From the NCBI RefSeq assembly GCF_029867415.1, contig NC_081183.1, positions 61,950,336 to 62,014,335 on the forward strand: a DNA stretch of 64,000 nt. The letters run 5' to 3'. Source of the DNA: Vicia villosa (lineage: Eukaryota; Streptophyta; Magnoliopsida; Fabales; Fabaceae). Below, piece by piece: positions 34,951-44,638 of the stretch. Position numbers and translations under genes: made by a program. The notes under the pieces are model-generated. The model worked only from the letters and a program-made list of their open reading frames with translations, did no database searches and had not been told where the DNA came from. Position 1 is the stretch's first letter. Every line of letters starts with the position of its first letter.

Positions 34951-36159
34951 TGTTAGAACAAGATTTGTTCTGATCAATTATCTTAGTTTTGATGATAACA
35001 ATAATATGAATTTTGCTTAAGATAATATGGTACTCTAATCCAATGCAATTTCCCTTTCAGGAAATATATAAAGAGTACGCATAATTCAGCGCTCAGAAGC
35101 TTTGTCTCAAAGGGTTTAGCATGCAACATCAAAACATGGTCTGGCAAGACATCAGAAGATGGTCGAAGCAGAATCAGAACATGGGTCTATGGAAGCATCA
35201 GAAGAACAAGAGAACAGAAGCACTGAAGTTCTGATGGTATCACGCTCAGAAGCACTTCAAGGTCAGAAGATCAGAAGATGCTATGCACCAAGCTGTTTGA
35301 CTCTGATGATATTCAAACGTTGTATTCACAAACATCAGATCAGAAGGAAGTACAAGTGGCAAGCTACGCTGACTGACAAAAGGAACGTTAAAAGCTATTC
35401 TAGGCTACGTCAGTAGACACAGCGTGAACAAGGCTCGAGGTAGTTGACAAAAGCGTATAACATTAAATGCGATGCTGTACGGAACACGCAAAGCATTAAA
35501 TGCATTCAACGGTCATCTTCTCCAAACGCCTATAAATATGAAGTTCTGATGAGAAGCAAGGTTAACGAATTCTGCACCAAAACAATTCAAATTAACTTGC
35601 TTAAACTCTGTTCAAATCAAAGCTCAGAATCTTCATCTTCATCAAAGCTCACTACATTGCTGTTGTAATATATTAGTGAGATTAAGCTTAAACGTTAAGA
35701 GAAATATCACAGTTGTGATTATCGCTTTTAAGAAGCATTTGTAAACTCTTAGAATTGATTACATTAAGTTGTAAGGAACTAGAGTGATCGTGTGGATCAG
35801 AATACTCTAGGAAAGTCTTAGGAGTGAACTAAGCAGTTGTAACTAGAGTGATCGTGTGGATCAGTAGACTCTAGAAAAGTCTTAGAGGGTATCTAAGCAG
35901 TTGTTCCTGGAGTGATCAGTGTGTGATCAGAAGACTCTGGAAGACTTAGTTGCTGACTAAGTGGAGAACCATTGTAATCCGTGCGATTAGGGGATTAAAT
36001 CCTCAGTTGAGGTAAATCATCTCTGCGGGGGTGGACTGGAGTAGTTTAGTTAACAACGAACCAGGATAAAAATAACTGTGCAATTTATTTTTTATCTGTC
36101 AAGTTTTTAAAGCTACACTTATTCAAACCCCCCCTTTCTAAGTGTTTTTCTATCCTTCA
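34951..36159 (+). mobile_element. 5' LTR of the SIRE-like element
   Basis: Starts TGTTAGAACAAGATTTG and ends CTATCCTTCA, 1209 bp, the same length as the 3' LTR. It carries a TATA box at 35531 and many AGAAG/TCAGAAG repeats. Open frames here recur in the 3' LTR only because it is the same sequence; they are not called as genes. Confidence 0.93.
35531..35538 (+). promoter_or_regulatory. TATA box of the SIRE-like 5' LTR
   Basis: TATAAATA lies after ACGCC, about 580 bases into the LTR, with an identical copy in the 3' LTR at 43154-43161. Transcription would start about 30 bases downstream. Confidence 0.75.
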
Positions 36160-36161
36160 AT

Positions 36162-36173
36162 TGGCATCAGAGC
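36162..36173 (+). other. Primer binding site of the SIRE-like element
   Basis: TGGCATCAGAGC begins two bases after the LTR. It differs at one position from the usual initiator tRNA-Met complement TGGTATCAGAGC. Confidence 0.85.
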
Positions 36174-36245
36174 GCCGGTTCTAAGGTGCAAGCACTTAAC
36201 CGTGTTTAGAAAAGATTCAGGAAGAGAAAAACGCTTCAGTAAAAG

Positions 36246-38171
36246 ATGGTTGATGAAAGTGAAAAGTCTACACCTACACCTGCATCCACATCTGGCTCTG
36301 CTGAGCAATACAACGGTAACAATGGTTATACTAGACCGCCGGTATTTGATGGTGAAAACTTTGAATACTGGAAAGATAAACTGGAAAGTTACTTTCTTGG
36401 TCTAGATGGTGATCTATGGGATCTTCTGATGGATGGTTACAAACATCCAGTAAATGCCAGTGGCGTAAAGCTGTCAAGGCAAGAAATGAATGATGATCAG
36501 AAGAAGCTTTTCAGGAATCATCATAAATGCAGAACTGTTTTGCTGAATGCTATCTCTCATGCTGAGTATGAGAAGATATCTAACAGGGAAACGGCCTATG
36601 ACATATATGAGTCCTTGAAAATGACTCATGAAGGAAATGCTCAAGTCAAGGAGACTAAAGCTCTAGCTTTAATCCAGAAGTATGAAGCCTTCAAGATGGA
36701 GGATGATGAAGACATTGAAAAGATGTTTTCAAGATTTCAAACTCTTACTGCTGGATTGAGAGTTCTTGACAAGGGATACACCAAGGCTGATCATGTAAAG
36801 AAGATCATCAGAAGCTTACCCAGAAGATGGGGTCCTATGGTGACTGCATTCAAGATTGCAAAGAATCTGAATGAAGTTTCTCTGGAAGAGCTTATCAGTG
36901 CCTTGAGAAGTCACGAAATAGAGCTGGACGCAAATGAGCCTCAAAAGAAAGGTAAGTCTATTGCATTAAAATCCAATATCAAGAAATGCACTAACGCTTT
37001 TCAGGCCAGAGAAGAAGATCCTGAAGAATCAGAATCTGAAGAAGAAGATGAACTGTCCTTGATCTCCAGAAGGCTAAATCAACTCTGGAAGACCAAGCAA
37101 AGGAAGTTCAGAGGCTTCAGAAGTTCAAAGAAATTTGAACGTGGAGAATCTTCTGATGACAGAAGATTTGACAAGAAGAAGGTCATGTGCTATGAATGCA
37201 ATGAGCCTGGACACTACAAGAATGAATGTCCAAATCTTCAGAAGGAAAATCCCAAGAAGAAGTTTCATAAGAAGAAAAGTCTTATGGCAACCTGGGATGA
37301 GTCAGAAGATGATTCAGACTCTGAAGATGAGCAGGCCAACTGTGCGCTGATGGCGACAGAAGATGACGGATCAGAATCTACATCAGAATCAGATTTTGAA
37401 GAGGTATTTTCTGAACTTACTAGAGATGAGTTAGTTTCCGGTCTAACTGAACTTCTGGAACTCAAGTCTCAGATTAGTCTCAAATACAAAAAGCTGAAAA
37501 AGCTATTTGAATTTGAAACAAAGAAGCTTGAGTTGGAAAATTCTGAATTAAGAGAAAAACTTTTAAAATTATCCAATAATGTTGGATCTCCTTCTGATTC
37601 AGAAAAATCCACTCCTAGTCTAAACCATATTCTGAAAGAATATGATTTAAGTTTCAGGAAGTTCTTATCTAGAAGTATTGGCAGAAGTCAGCTAGCTTCT
37701 ATGATATATGCTGTGTCTGGAAACAAAAGAGTTGGCATTGGTTTTGAGGGTGAAACCCCATACAAACTTGAACCTGTTGATGAAATGAAACTCACATACA
37801 AGCCATTGTATGATCAGTTCAAGTATGGCCACTCCCATGATATTAGGCACACTTCACATGCTCAAAGTTTTCACATAACACACACCAAAAAGCATGTGAC
37901 ACAACCTAGGAAATATCATGGAACTCACATTAAGAATTATCATGCTGTTCCTCCTATTGCTTACAATGTTAAACCCAAGTTCAATCAGAACTTGAGAAAA
38001 TCTAACAAGAAAGGACCCAAGAAAATGTGGGTACCAAAGAAAAAGACTATTTCTTTTGCATATTCTCTTGGTGACAAAGAAGATAAAAGTCAACATGACA
38101 TGTCTCCTAGACTCAAGTTGGTCTCAACACTTGAAGGGAAGAAAGACTGCCTTCCAAGTTCTGGTACTTAA
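36246..38171 (+). CDS. gag: Gag of the SIRE-like element, intact
   Basis: A single frame of 641 codons starting at ATG 36246 (MVDESEKSTPTPAST), shortly after the primer site. Residues about 30-230 form the copia-type Gag core (FDGENFEYWKDKLESYF, YDIYESLKMTHEGNAQVKE, IRSLPRRWGPMVTAF). A CCHC zinc knuckle, CYECNEPGHYKNEC, lies at 315-328, and binds RNA in this family. It is followed by acidic stretches (near 345-395) and a Lys/Asn/His-rich tail. The frame ends at LPSSGT with a stop, before the region where protease should start. Gag alone would assemble particles, so this element could supply its own coat but not its enzymes. No stop or frameshift is present. Confidence 0.93.
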   Translation: MVDESEKSTPTPASTSGSAEQYNGNNGYTRPPVFDGENFEYWKDKLESYFLGLDGDLWDLLMDGYKHPVNASGVKLSRQEMNDDQKKLFRNHHKCRTVLLNAISHAEYEKISNRETAYDIYESLKMTHEGNAQVKETKALALIQKYEAFKMEDDEDIEKMFSRFQTLTAGLRVLDKGYTKADHVKKIIRSLPRRWGPMVTAFKIAKNLNEVSLEELISALRSHEIELDANEPQKKGKSIALKSNIKKCTNAFQAREEDPEESESEEEDELSLISRRLNQLWKTKQRKFRGFRSSKKFERGESSDDRRFDKKKVMCYECNEPGHYKNECPNLQKENPKKKFHKKKSLMATWDESEDDSDSEDEQANCALMATEDDGSESTSESDFEEVFSELTRDELVSGLTELLELKSQISLKYKKLKKLFEFETKKLELENSELREKLLKLSNNVGSPSDSEKSTPSLNHILKEYDLSFRKFLSRSIGRSQLASMIYAVSGNKRVGIGFEGETPYKLEPVDEMKLTYKPLYDQFKYGHSHDIRHTSHAQSFHITHTKKHVTQPRKYHGTHIKNYHAVPPIAYNVKPKFNQNLRKSNKKGPKKMWVPKKKTISFAYSLGDKEDKSQHDMSPRLKLVSTLEGKKDCLPSSGT

Positions 38172-38886
38172 ATCTGTTGAAGAAAATTTGTCTGAAGGAG
38201 ATCATAAAAGATAGTTTATCAGTCTTGAAATCATCTGTCTTGTTTGTTTCTCAAGCAATGGTGTTTCGTTCTTGAGTATTCTAAATGCTCTAAATGCTAC
38301 AGAATATACAAAATTGAAACATTGACTGTGGACAAATCAATAAATATCTGGTTTGATGATAAACTTGTTTCTGATGAATCAAAGAGCTTAAGAATTTCTG
38401 CAGATACAGTTTTGTCTTATCAGAAGCTGCAGAACAAAGAAGTGAACCTCCAGAAGCTGTGTATATCAGAAGTAATGGATCAGAAGATCATTCAGATTTA
38501 TATCAGCACACTTCAGAAGGAGTGTTTCCAGAAGAGAAACTTGATCAGATCAGAAGCAGTGATTAGAAGGCGTAAAAGCCTATTCATATTTTACAGCTGT
38601 CGTCCATTATCTGATGGTGAACACGTGTCTGTGCGGGTAGTACGAAGCGTGCAGTTGAAAAGACGCCTACCTAGGTAACTGTATTTAATCATTTCATTTA
38701 CCATGCTATCTCTCCTAATGTCATTTCTCATTTAATGCAAAATGATTTTCAAATTTTTTAAATAGCCCGCTTCAACTTCATTTTTTTCCGTTTCTCTATT
38801 TTGTCGTAAATCTTTTTTTTTTTGCTGCATCTGTTTCTTTCTTTTTCAAACCCTAGTCCTTGATCTAATCTTTCGACATAATCATC
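38172..38886 (+). pseudogene. Integrase scar and spacer in place of pol
   Basis: Around 38244-38430 the frame reads SKCYRIYKIETLTVDKSINIWFDD, which matches the C-terminal end of copia integrase (the region normally reading YRVYN...TVEESINV.FDD). It is the only recognisable pol remnant. Protease, the integrase catalytic core, RT and RNase H are missing, so the deletion removed several kb. A pyrimidine-rich stretch near 38810-38865 ends in CAAACCCTAG just before the second ORF and could act as a splice acceptor. The rest is AT-rich with no gene. Confidence 0.75.
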
Positions 38887-41346
38887 ATGGATTCTTCCTC
38901 TTGTTCTTCTTCCTCAAAGGATAGCCTTACTTTTTCACAAATCCTTCTACAAAAGTATGAATATGCTCCTTTGAAAACTTGCTTAATACCCACGAAAGAA
39001 CTGGAAGTTCTATGTGAATCTGCTGTGGACATCAACAATCTTAAAGCAAATGGCTTTCAGTGTGATGCGAGAATCCTTGAGCAAGGATGGTCCAAATATC
39101 TTGATAGATTGGTTGGTCCAATTTATCCTGAACTTGTGAAGGATTTCTGGGTACATGCAACAGTTACTCCAACTGCCATCATTTCATTCGTTCTAGGGCA
39201 TGAAGTGGTTATCACTGAGAAGCTCATCAGGAAGCTGTACAATCTTGATGATGAAGAAGGTTGGTCTGGTCTTCAACCCAATACAGTTGACTGGACTCCA
39301 GTTGAAAAACAAATCTCTACGGATTTTGGAATTGATTCTCATAACACGGGCACCTTAAGGCCTTTTTATAAAGTATGGGCTGAGATTATTCTGGGTTCTC
39401 TTCACCATAGAAAAAGGATGCTCTCCTCCTCCTACATCAGTCCGACTCACAAGTACACTCTTTTCTGCATTGGCAAAAAGATAAAGATCAACATCTCTTA
39501 TATTCTGTTTGAGAATCTGAAAACTTCTATCTTTGAGTCAAGAGAAGATGAAAGGGCGAAGTACCCTCATATTCCAAGAACAACCATTCCATTCGGAAGG
39601 ATGATTTCAGACATTCTGATTGAAAGCAAAGTGGTGGACTCCATCAGAAATCTCAATGCATCTCATTTTCTTGGAGTGATTCAAGGTCCCATCTTCAATG
39701 GTGTTGATTTGTTCAGAATGGAACTCATTAAGAATGTACCTTCTGTGTGCACAAGCTTTCCTGACATTCTGTCAAGAAGAATTGCTGTTGAAGGTTTCAT
39801 CTCCTTGTTTCATAAAGAACTTGATCTTGTTGTCAAGCTTTACTTGGAAGATTGTGTTAGGAAGCAATCAGATGTTGATCCTGCTTGGATCCGTGGCAGA
39901 GTACTCCCATCCAAAGATGATATTCTGAAGAAGGATAAGAAGGAACGACAGACAAGGCTAAAAAGAAAGGCACAAGAAGATGAGGCTGAGAGAGCCAAGA
40001 AGTTGAGGGTCACCTATGATCCTGACAAGGTGGACTCTAAAGAACGAAGAGATAAGAGAATCAGAGATTCCTTTCGCAGAACCAGATCTTCTTCCTCTGT
40101 ACAAATCTCCAGAAAGGTTTTTACTCCACCTCCTTCTGTCCCTAAACCATCTCTCCAATCACCTCCATCTGAACCAAAAATAAACTTTACCTTGCCAAAT
40201 TCTTCTCCATCATCCTTCTCTTCTCCCATTCTAAACCCCACACCTTTAAGTATTCTTCCCCCAACTCCTTCTGATAAATCTTTCTCACCAATTCCCTTTA
40301 CAAACACTCCATCCTCGTCTCAATCTATCATTTCTGATATTCCATCCTCATCAATCATTCTCTCAGATATCCCTTCTTCCTCATCCACCGTACCTCCACC
40401 TTCTATATCCCATCCCTTACCTACCAGAAAATCCAAACCTTACTGTCTTCTCTACCCTGACTACAAATTCACCTTCAATCCGCCTGAACCTGAACCCTAT
40501 ACCTACCTGGAACTTTTCAGACATGAGGTGATTAGCAGTCTAGACCTTCTGAAGGATGCATTCCTAAATGGTCTGGATGATGTTTCTACAAGAAATCTCT
40601 GGAGAAGATTTCGCAAGGATTTTCAAGTAGAAGCAATGGGAGTACAGAAAAGACTAGTGGCTGCTGCCCCTGGTTACCCTGGTTACCTTCTGGAGGAAGA
40701 TAATGGTATATACTACCATCCTCTCAGAAATTGTGTTGCTGCTGAGGAGAAGCCCTTTGTGGATGAATTGGAAGTATTAAGACTAGCTGCTGAAATGGAA
40801 GCAAATCCATGCAGGGATATTGTTATCTTTATTCCTGATTATCCTGTTCTGCTCGGAGATTTCAAGACTCTCTTTGACTTTCTGAGGGAAAACCCTTCTA
40901 AGAAAGACCCAAGCTTGGTCATTCCAGAAGTTGTTGACCCACCAGAAGTTGAAGGTCCTTCTGCTCCCAGGAATCTAGCTGCCATTCTTCAGGCACTTGA
41001 GAATGGAGACTCGGAAATTCCTGTTGCAGAATATGGAGATGCTTCTATGCAAGAAGCAGATGCTGAAGATCATGTTGCTAGATCTGATCCTGTTGAGGAA
41101 ATCCCTGCAAATGATCTATCTATGGAAGCTGCAGATCAACATGCTATTCCTGTGGTTGAAAGCGGTGAAGCTTCTTCTGATGATTCTTCTCGTCTTGCAA
41201 GGACTCTGGAAGAAATTCAGAAGAGACAGGATGAGCAAAGCTCACTCAATGCTGAGTATAGCGCTTTCATGGTGAGGCAAGAAGGACACAACAATATGGT
41301 TCAAGAGATGCTGACCAAGATCTTGTCAAGACTAGGGCCATCTTAG
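38887..41346 (+). CDS. Large second ORF (819 aa) of the SIRE-like element, function unknown
   Basis: An intact frame starting ATG 38887 (MDSSSCSSSSKDSLTFSQ). Residues about 30-330 look globular and resemble proteins annotated as putative plant transposon proteins (FWVHATVTPTAII, TIPFGRMISDILIESKVV). A very basic stretch lies at 347-400 (KKDKKERQTRLKRKAQEDEAE). Residues about 400-520 are Pro/Ser-rich and low in complexity. After a second folded-looking part (530-690) the C-terminus (about 770-815) looks like a coiled coil. The position, downstream of pol, and the order proline-rich then coiled coil fit the env-like ORF reported in SIRE elements. I see no signal peptide or membrane segment, so a true envelope role is not supported here. 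Confidence 0.85.
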   Translation: MDSSSCSSSSKDSLTFSQILLQKYEYAPLKTCLIPTKELEVLCESAVDINNLKANGFQCDARILEQGWSKYLDRLVGPIYPELVKDFWVHATVTPTAIISFVLGHEVVITEKLIRKLYNLDDEEGWSGLQPNTVDWTPVEKQISTDFGIDSHNTGTLRPFYKVWAEIILGSLHHRKRMLSSSYISPTHKYTLFCIGKKIKINISYILFENLKTSIFESREDERAKYPHIPRTTIPFGRMISDILIESKVVDSIRNLNASHFLGVIQGPIFNGVDLFRMELIKNVPSVCTSFPDILSRRIAVEGFISLFHKELDLVVKLYLEDCVRKQSDVDPAWIRGRVLPSKDDILKKDKKERQTRLKRKAQEDEAERAKKLRVTYDPDKVDSKERRDKRIRDSFRRTRSSSSVQISRKVFTPPPSVPKPSLQSPPSEPKINFTLPNSSPSSFSSPILNPTPLSILPPTPSDKSFSPIPFTNTPSSSQSIISDIPSSSIILSDIPSSSSTVPPPSISHPLPTRKSKPYCLLYPDYKFTFNPPEPEPYTYLELFRHEVISSLDLLKDAFLNGLDDVSTRNLWRRFRKDFQVEAMGVQKRLVAAAPGYPGYLLEEDNGIYYHPLRNCVAAEEKPFVDELEVLRLAAEMEANPCRDIVIFIPDYPVLLGDFKTLFDFLRENPSKKDPSLVIPEVVDPPEVEGPSAPRNLAAILQALENGDSEIPVAEYGDASMQEADAEDHVARSDPVEEIPANDLSMEAADQHAIPVVESGEASSDDSSRLARTLEEIQKRQDEQSSLNAEYSAFMVRQEGHNNMVQEMLTKILSRLGPS

Positions 41347-42001
41347 ATTGAGTCTGTGTTGTTTCTTTCTTTTCGTTGCATCTGTCTTTGTGCATCTGAT
41401 TTTTCTTATCTTCTTGTACTTCTACCTGCTGTTTGAACTTCAATGAAATCATCTTCTTCCTCCGTGTGCTTAGTTTTGTTTATCTCTGAATCTTTTTTGC
41501 TTTTTGATGATATGACAAAAAGGGGGAGAAAGATAAATGATAAATGATTTGATTAATCTATCAGTTGCTGGGTAAAGCTCCCACACATTCACTAACAAGA
41601 ACTGCAAGTTCTATATGGTTTAAGTGTTTTGCAGGTATAAAGAAATGAAGAAAATCTTCAAAGCAAACACAAGAAGCTAAACCATGGAAACTGAAGCAAG
41701 CTGAGTGCTATCAAGCTTCAGAAATCAGAAGCAAGAAAGAAGATAGAATTTGATCCATATTTGTCTATTTGATCTGACAAAATTCTATTTGCTCTGATAC
41801 ATTATTTTAGCCTATATGGCTCTGATACATATAATGTGTTCAAATATACATTTTATGTTCTGAACTCGTTCATGCTGACTTTTGTCGTTTAGTTTTTGTT
41901 CTGTAACATTTCAGGATGTAGAGATGCTCAGATGATGCTCTGGTACATTCAACAATGTTCTGATACAAATCTAGCATGAAGTGATGTTGGTAGAAATTCA
42001 A

Positions 42002-42335
42002 AGCTCTGAAGCTATCCGAGGGAAGCAGAAATCAGAAGCTGCGAAGATTCTAAAGATCCAGAAAACTCAAGTTCTGAAGCTGTCCTAAATGGAAGCAGAA
42101 ATCAGAAGCTGTGAATGTTCAGAAGATCAAAGAAATTCAAGTTCTGAAGCTGTCCTAGATGGAAGCAGAAGTCAGAAGCTGTGAATGTTCAGAAGATCAA
42201 AGAAATTCAAGTTCTGAAGCTGTCCTAGATGGAAGCAGGAATCAGAAGCTGTGAGTGTTCTAGGGATCTAAGGAAATTCTAGTTCTGAAGCTGTCCAATG
42301 GAAGCAGAAGTCAGAAGCTAAGAATTCTCTGAAGA
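42002..42335 (+). repeat. 70-bp tandem repeat in the SIRE-like 3' UTR
   Basis: About four and a half units start near 42002, 42071, 42141, 42211 and 42282, each containing GTTCTGAAGCTGTCC and GGAAGCAGAA(A/G)TCAGAAGCT. The inner units are nearly identical and the outer ones more diverged, as expected for amplification by slippage or unequal exchange. Confidence 0.88.
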
Positions 42336-42410
42336 CAAGAAGCTTATATGATCGTCTCTACCGAAATAATCAGGGAAGTCTTTTATTAAAGTTCTTCGAG
42401 TATTTATTTC

Positions 42411-42573
42411 AGGGGGAGATTATTTATCTCAGGGGGAGATTGTTAATCTCAGGGGGAGACATATTCATATGCTTATGCTATAGCTGTGTAATTTGTCTTT
42501 TGCCGTCTATTCTTTCTGATCGCAAATTCATATCATTTATATATGTTTTTGTCATCATCAAAAAGGGGGAGAT
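42411..42573 (+). other. Repeated polypurine-like motifs and the true PPT
   Basis: AGGGGGAGA occurs at 42411, 42431, 42451 and, as AAAAAGGGGGAGAT, at 42561-42573 directly before the LTR start. The copy at 42431 is followed by TGTTA, as is the true junction, so it copies both the PPT and the first LTR bases. Confidence 0.85.
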
Positions 42574-43782
42574 TGTTAGAACAAGATTTGTTCTGATCAA
42601 TTATCTTAGTTTTGATGATAACAATAATATGAATTTTGCTTAAGATAATATGGTACTCTAATCCAATGCAATTTCCCTTTCAGGAAATATATAAAGAGTA
42701 CGCATAATTCAGCGCTCAGAAGCTTTGTCTCAAAGGGTTCAGCATGCAACATCAGAACATGGTCTGGCAAGACATCAGAAGATGGTCGAAGCAGAATCAG
42801 AACATGGGTCTATGGAAGCATCAGAAGAACAAGAGAACAGAAGCACTGAAGTTCTGATGGTATCACGCTCAGAAGCACTTCAAGGTCAGAAGATCAGAAG
42901 ATGCTATGCACCAAGCTGTTTGACTCTGATGATATTCAAACGTTGTATTCACAAACATCAGATCAGAAGGAAGTACAAGTGGCAAGCGACGCTGACTGAC
43001 AAAAGGAACGTTAAAAGCTATTCTAGGCTACGTCAGTAGACACAGCGTGAACAAGGCTCGAGGTAGTTGACAAAAGCGTATAACATTAAATGCGATGCTG
43101 TACGGAACACGCAAAGCATTAAATGCATTCAACAGTCATCTTCTCCAAACGCCTATAAATATGAAGTTCTGATGAGAAGCAAGGTTAACGAATTCTGCAC
43201 CAAAACAATTCAAATTAACTTGCTTAAACTCTGTTCAAATCAAAGCTCAGAATCTTCATCTTCATCAAAGCTCACTACATTGCTGTTGTAATATATTAGT
43301 GAGATTAAGCTTAAACGTTAAGAGAAATATCACAGTTGTGATTATCGCTTTTAAGAAGCATTTGTAAACTCTTAGAATTGATTACATTAAGTTGTAAGGA
43401 ACTAGAGTGATCGTGTGGATCAGAATACTCTAGGAAAGTCTTAGGAGTGAACTAAGCAGTTGTAACTAGAGTGATCGTGTGGATCAGTAGACTCTAGAAA
43501 AGTCTTAGAGGGTATCTAAGCAGTTGTTCCTGGAGTGATCAGTGTGTGATCAAAAGACTCTGGAAGACTTAGTTGCTGACTAAGTGGAGAACCATTGTAA
43601 TCCGTGCGATTAGTGGATTAAATCCTCAGTTGAGGTAAATCATCTCTGCGGGGGTGGACTGGAGTAGTTTAGTTAACAACGAACCAGGATAAAAATAACT
43701 GTGCAATTTATTTTTTATCTGTCAAGTTTTTAAAGCTACACTTATTCAAACCCCCCCTTTCTAAGTGTTTTTCTATCCTTCA
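42574..43782 (+). mobile_element. 3' LTR of the SIRE-like element
   Basis: Starts TGTTAGAACAAG after the polypurine tract and ends TATCCTTCA before ACAAG. It has the same length as the 5' LTR and differs from it at six positions seen by eye. It includes a copy of the TATA box at 43154-43161. Confidence 0.93.
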
Positions 43783-43787
43783 ACAAG
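43783..43787. repeat. Target site duplication ACAAG, right
   Basis: The right copy of the five-base duplication made by the SIRE-like insertion; the left copy is at 34946-34950. Confidence 0.95.
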
Positions 43788-44638
43788 AATTGAGATGAAA
43801 GTTGATCTTCAATCGCTTCCGTTCATGAAAACCTTCTTCTCTCCAAGGCCTTGCTTTCTCCAATCTTCAATCGTGTCTTCTCTTGGCCATAAAGTCCCCT
43901 TTTTCATCATTAAAACTCTTCTATATAGTGCATACTCACTTAGGTTGGTTGGAAGTACCCAAAATTCCCCACAGCTTAACCCATAGAAAAAATATGAAAA
44001 AATCATAAAATCAGCGTCACATGCTGACACGGGCCGTGTCAGCCAACACGGGCACCCGTGTCAAACTTCTGTCATCTTAAAACTTATTTTTTTTCTCCCA
44101 GGCCTCCTGACACGGGTGCCTGTGTCAGGTAACACTGCCCGTGTCAGCCCATAACTTCATATTTTTGCTTTGAGTTCTTCATCAAAGTTGTAGCCCTTTT
44201 CGTTAGCGAAATTTTTCCACGGGAACCGCGTCAATCGGAGTTACGAAGCTCTAGTTATGATCAAAATACTACACACCTGCCACGATGAGAAACATGCTGA
44301 AAATTTCCAGATCTCACACTTGCTAACACGAGTCGTGTCAGCCCCGTGACTTTCATCTCTGTTGCATTTTCTTGGCCACACTTCATCCTAACACGGCCAG
44401 TTTCAGGTGACACAAGTGGTCGTGTCAGACCTCATGTAGCTTGATTTTTCACTTCCTTCGAAACTCCCCTTTTTGTACTTTTTCGTATTGATTTGTCTCG
44501 ATTTATTCCTTTGAGCCTGCAAACCGTAAAATACACAACCAAAGCATAAAATGTAGAAGAATGAAGTAAAATGCTTGACAATATAAAGCAAAGACGACTA
44601 AAATCAATGGTAAATAAACGTGTAAAAACCACTGATCA
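43788..44638 (-). mobile_element. Athila-like LTR copy 1, right part
   Basis: This continues the LTR interrupted at 34950 and ends in CTGATCA. On the minus strand the LTR therefore reads from TGATCAGTGG to CGATCA. It carries palindromic mini-repeats (44023-44160) and a TATA-like CTATATAGA on the minus strand near 43918-43926. The short frames on either strand recur in copy 2 because the LTR is repeated. Confidence 0.88.
44023..44129. repeat. Palindromic CACGGG/CCCGTG mini-repeats in LTR copy 1
   Basis: Three dyads lie close together: a 21-base perfect palindrome around TGACACGGGCCGTGTCA (44023-44043), ACACGGGCACCCGTGT (44046-44061), and CCTGACAC/GTGTCAGG arms with an 8-base centre (44106-44129). 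The same set recurs in LTR copy 2 at 47492-47598. Confidence 0.85.

Larger units (their letters stand above)
41347..42573 (+). other. 3' untranslated region of the SIRE-like element
   Basis: About 1.2 kb without a gene. It holds the first polypurine-like motif at 41520-41528, a 70-bp tandem repeat (42002-42335) and a run of three more polypurine-like motifs before the true one at 42561-42573. Confidence 0.8.
34951..43782 (+). mobile_element. SIRE/Maximus-like Ty1/copia element lacking pol, 8832 bp
   Basis: A complete element with 1209-bp LTRs (34951-36159 and 42574-43782), a perfect ACAAG target duplication, an initiator-Met-like primer site, a gag ORF, a second large ORF and a polypurine tract. 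The LTRs differ at six positions found by eye (about 0.5%), so insertion is recent. Nearly all of pol is absent: between gag and the second ORF only an integrase C-terminal scar of about 190 bases is recognisable. Structurally it is a non-autonomous derivative that would need protease, integrase and RT from a related element. Confidence 0.92.

Noticed and set aside
35159..35668. Two frames of 85 and 74 codons, repeated at 42725-43291
   Set aside because: They lie in the two LTRs of the SIRE-like element around its TATA box; no coding signal beyond the repeat.
38887..41346. Calling the 819-codon ORF a retroviral envelope
   Set aside because: The position fits, but no signal peptide, membrane helix or cleavage site is seen, so only an env-like position is stated.
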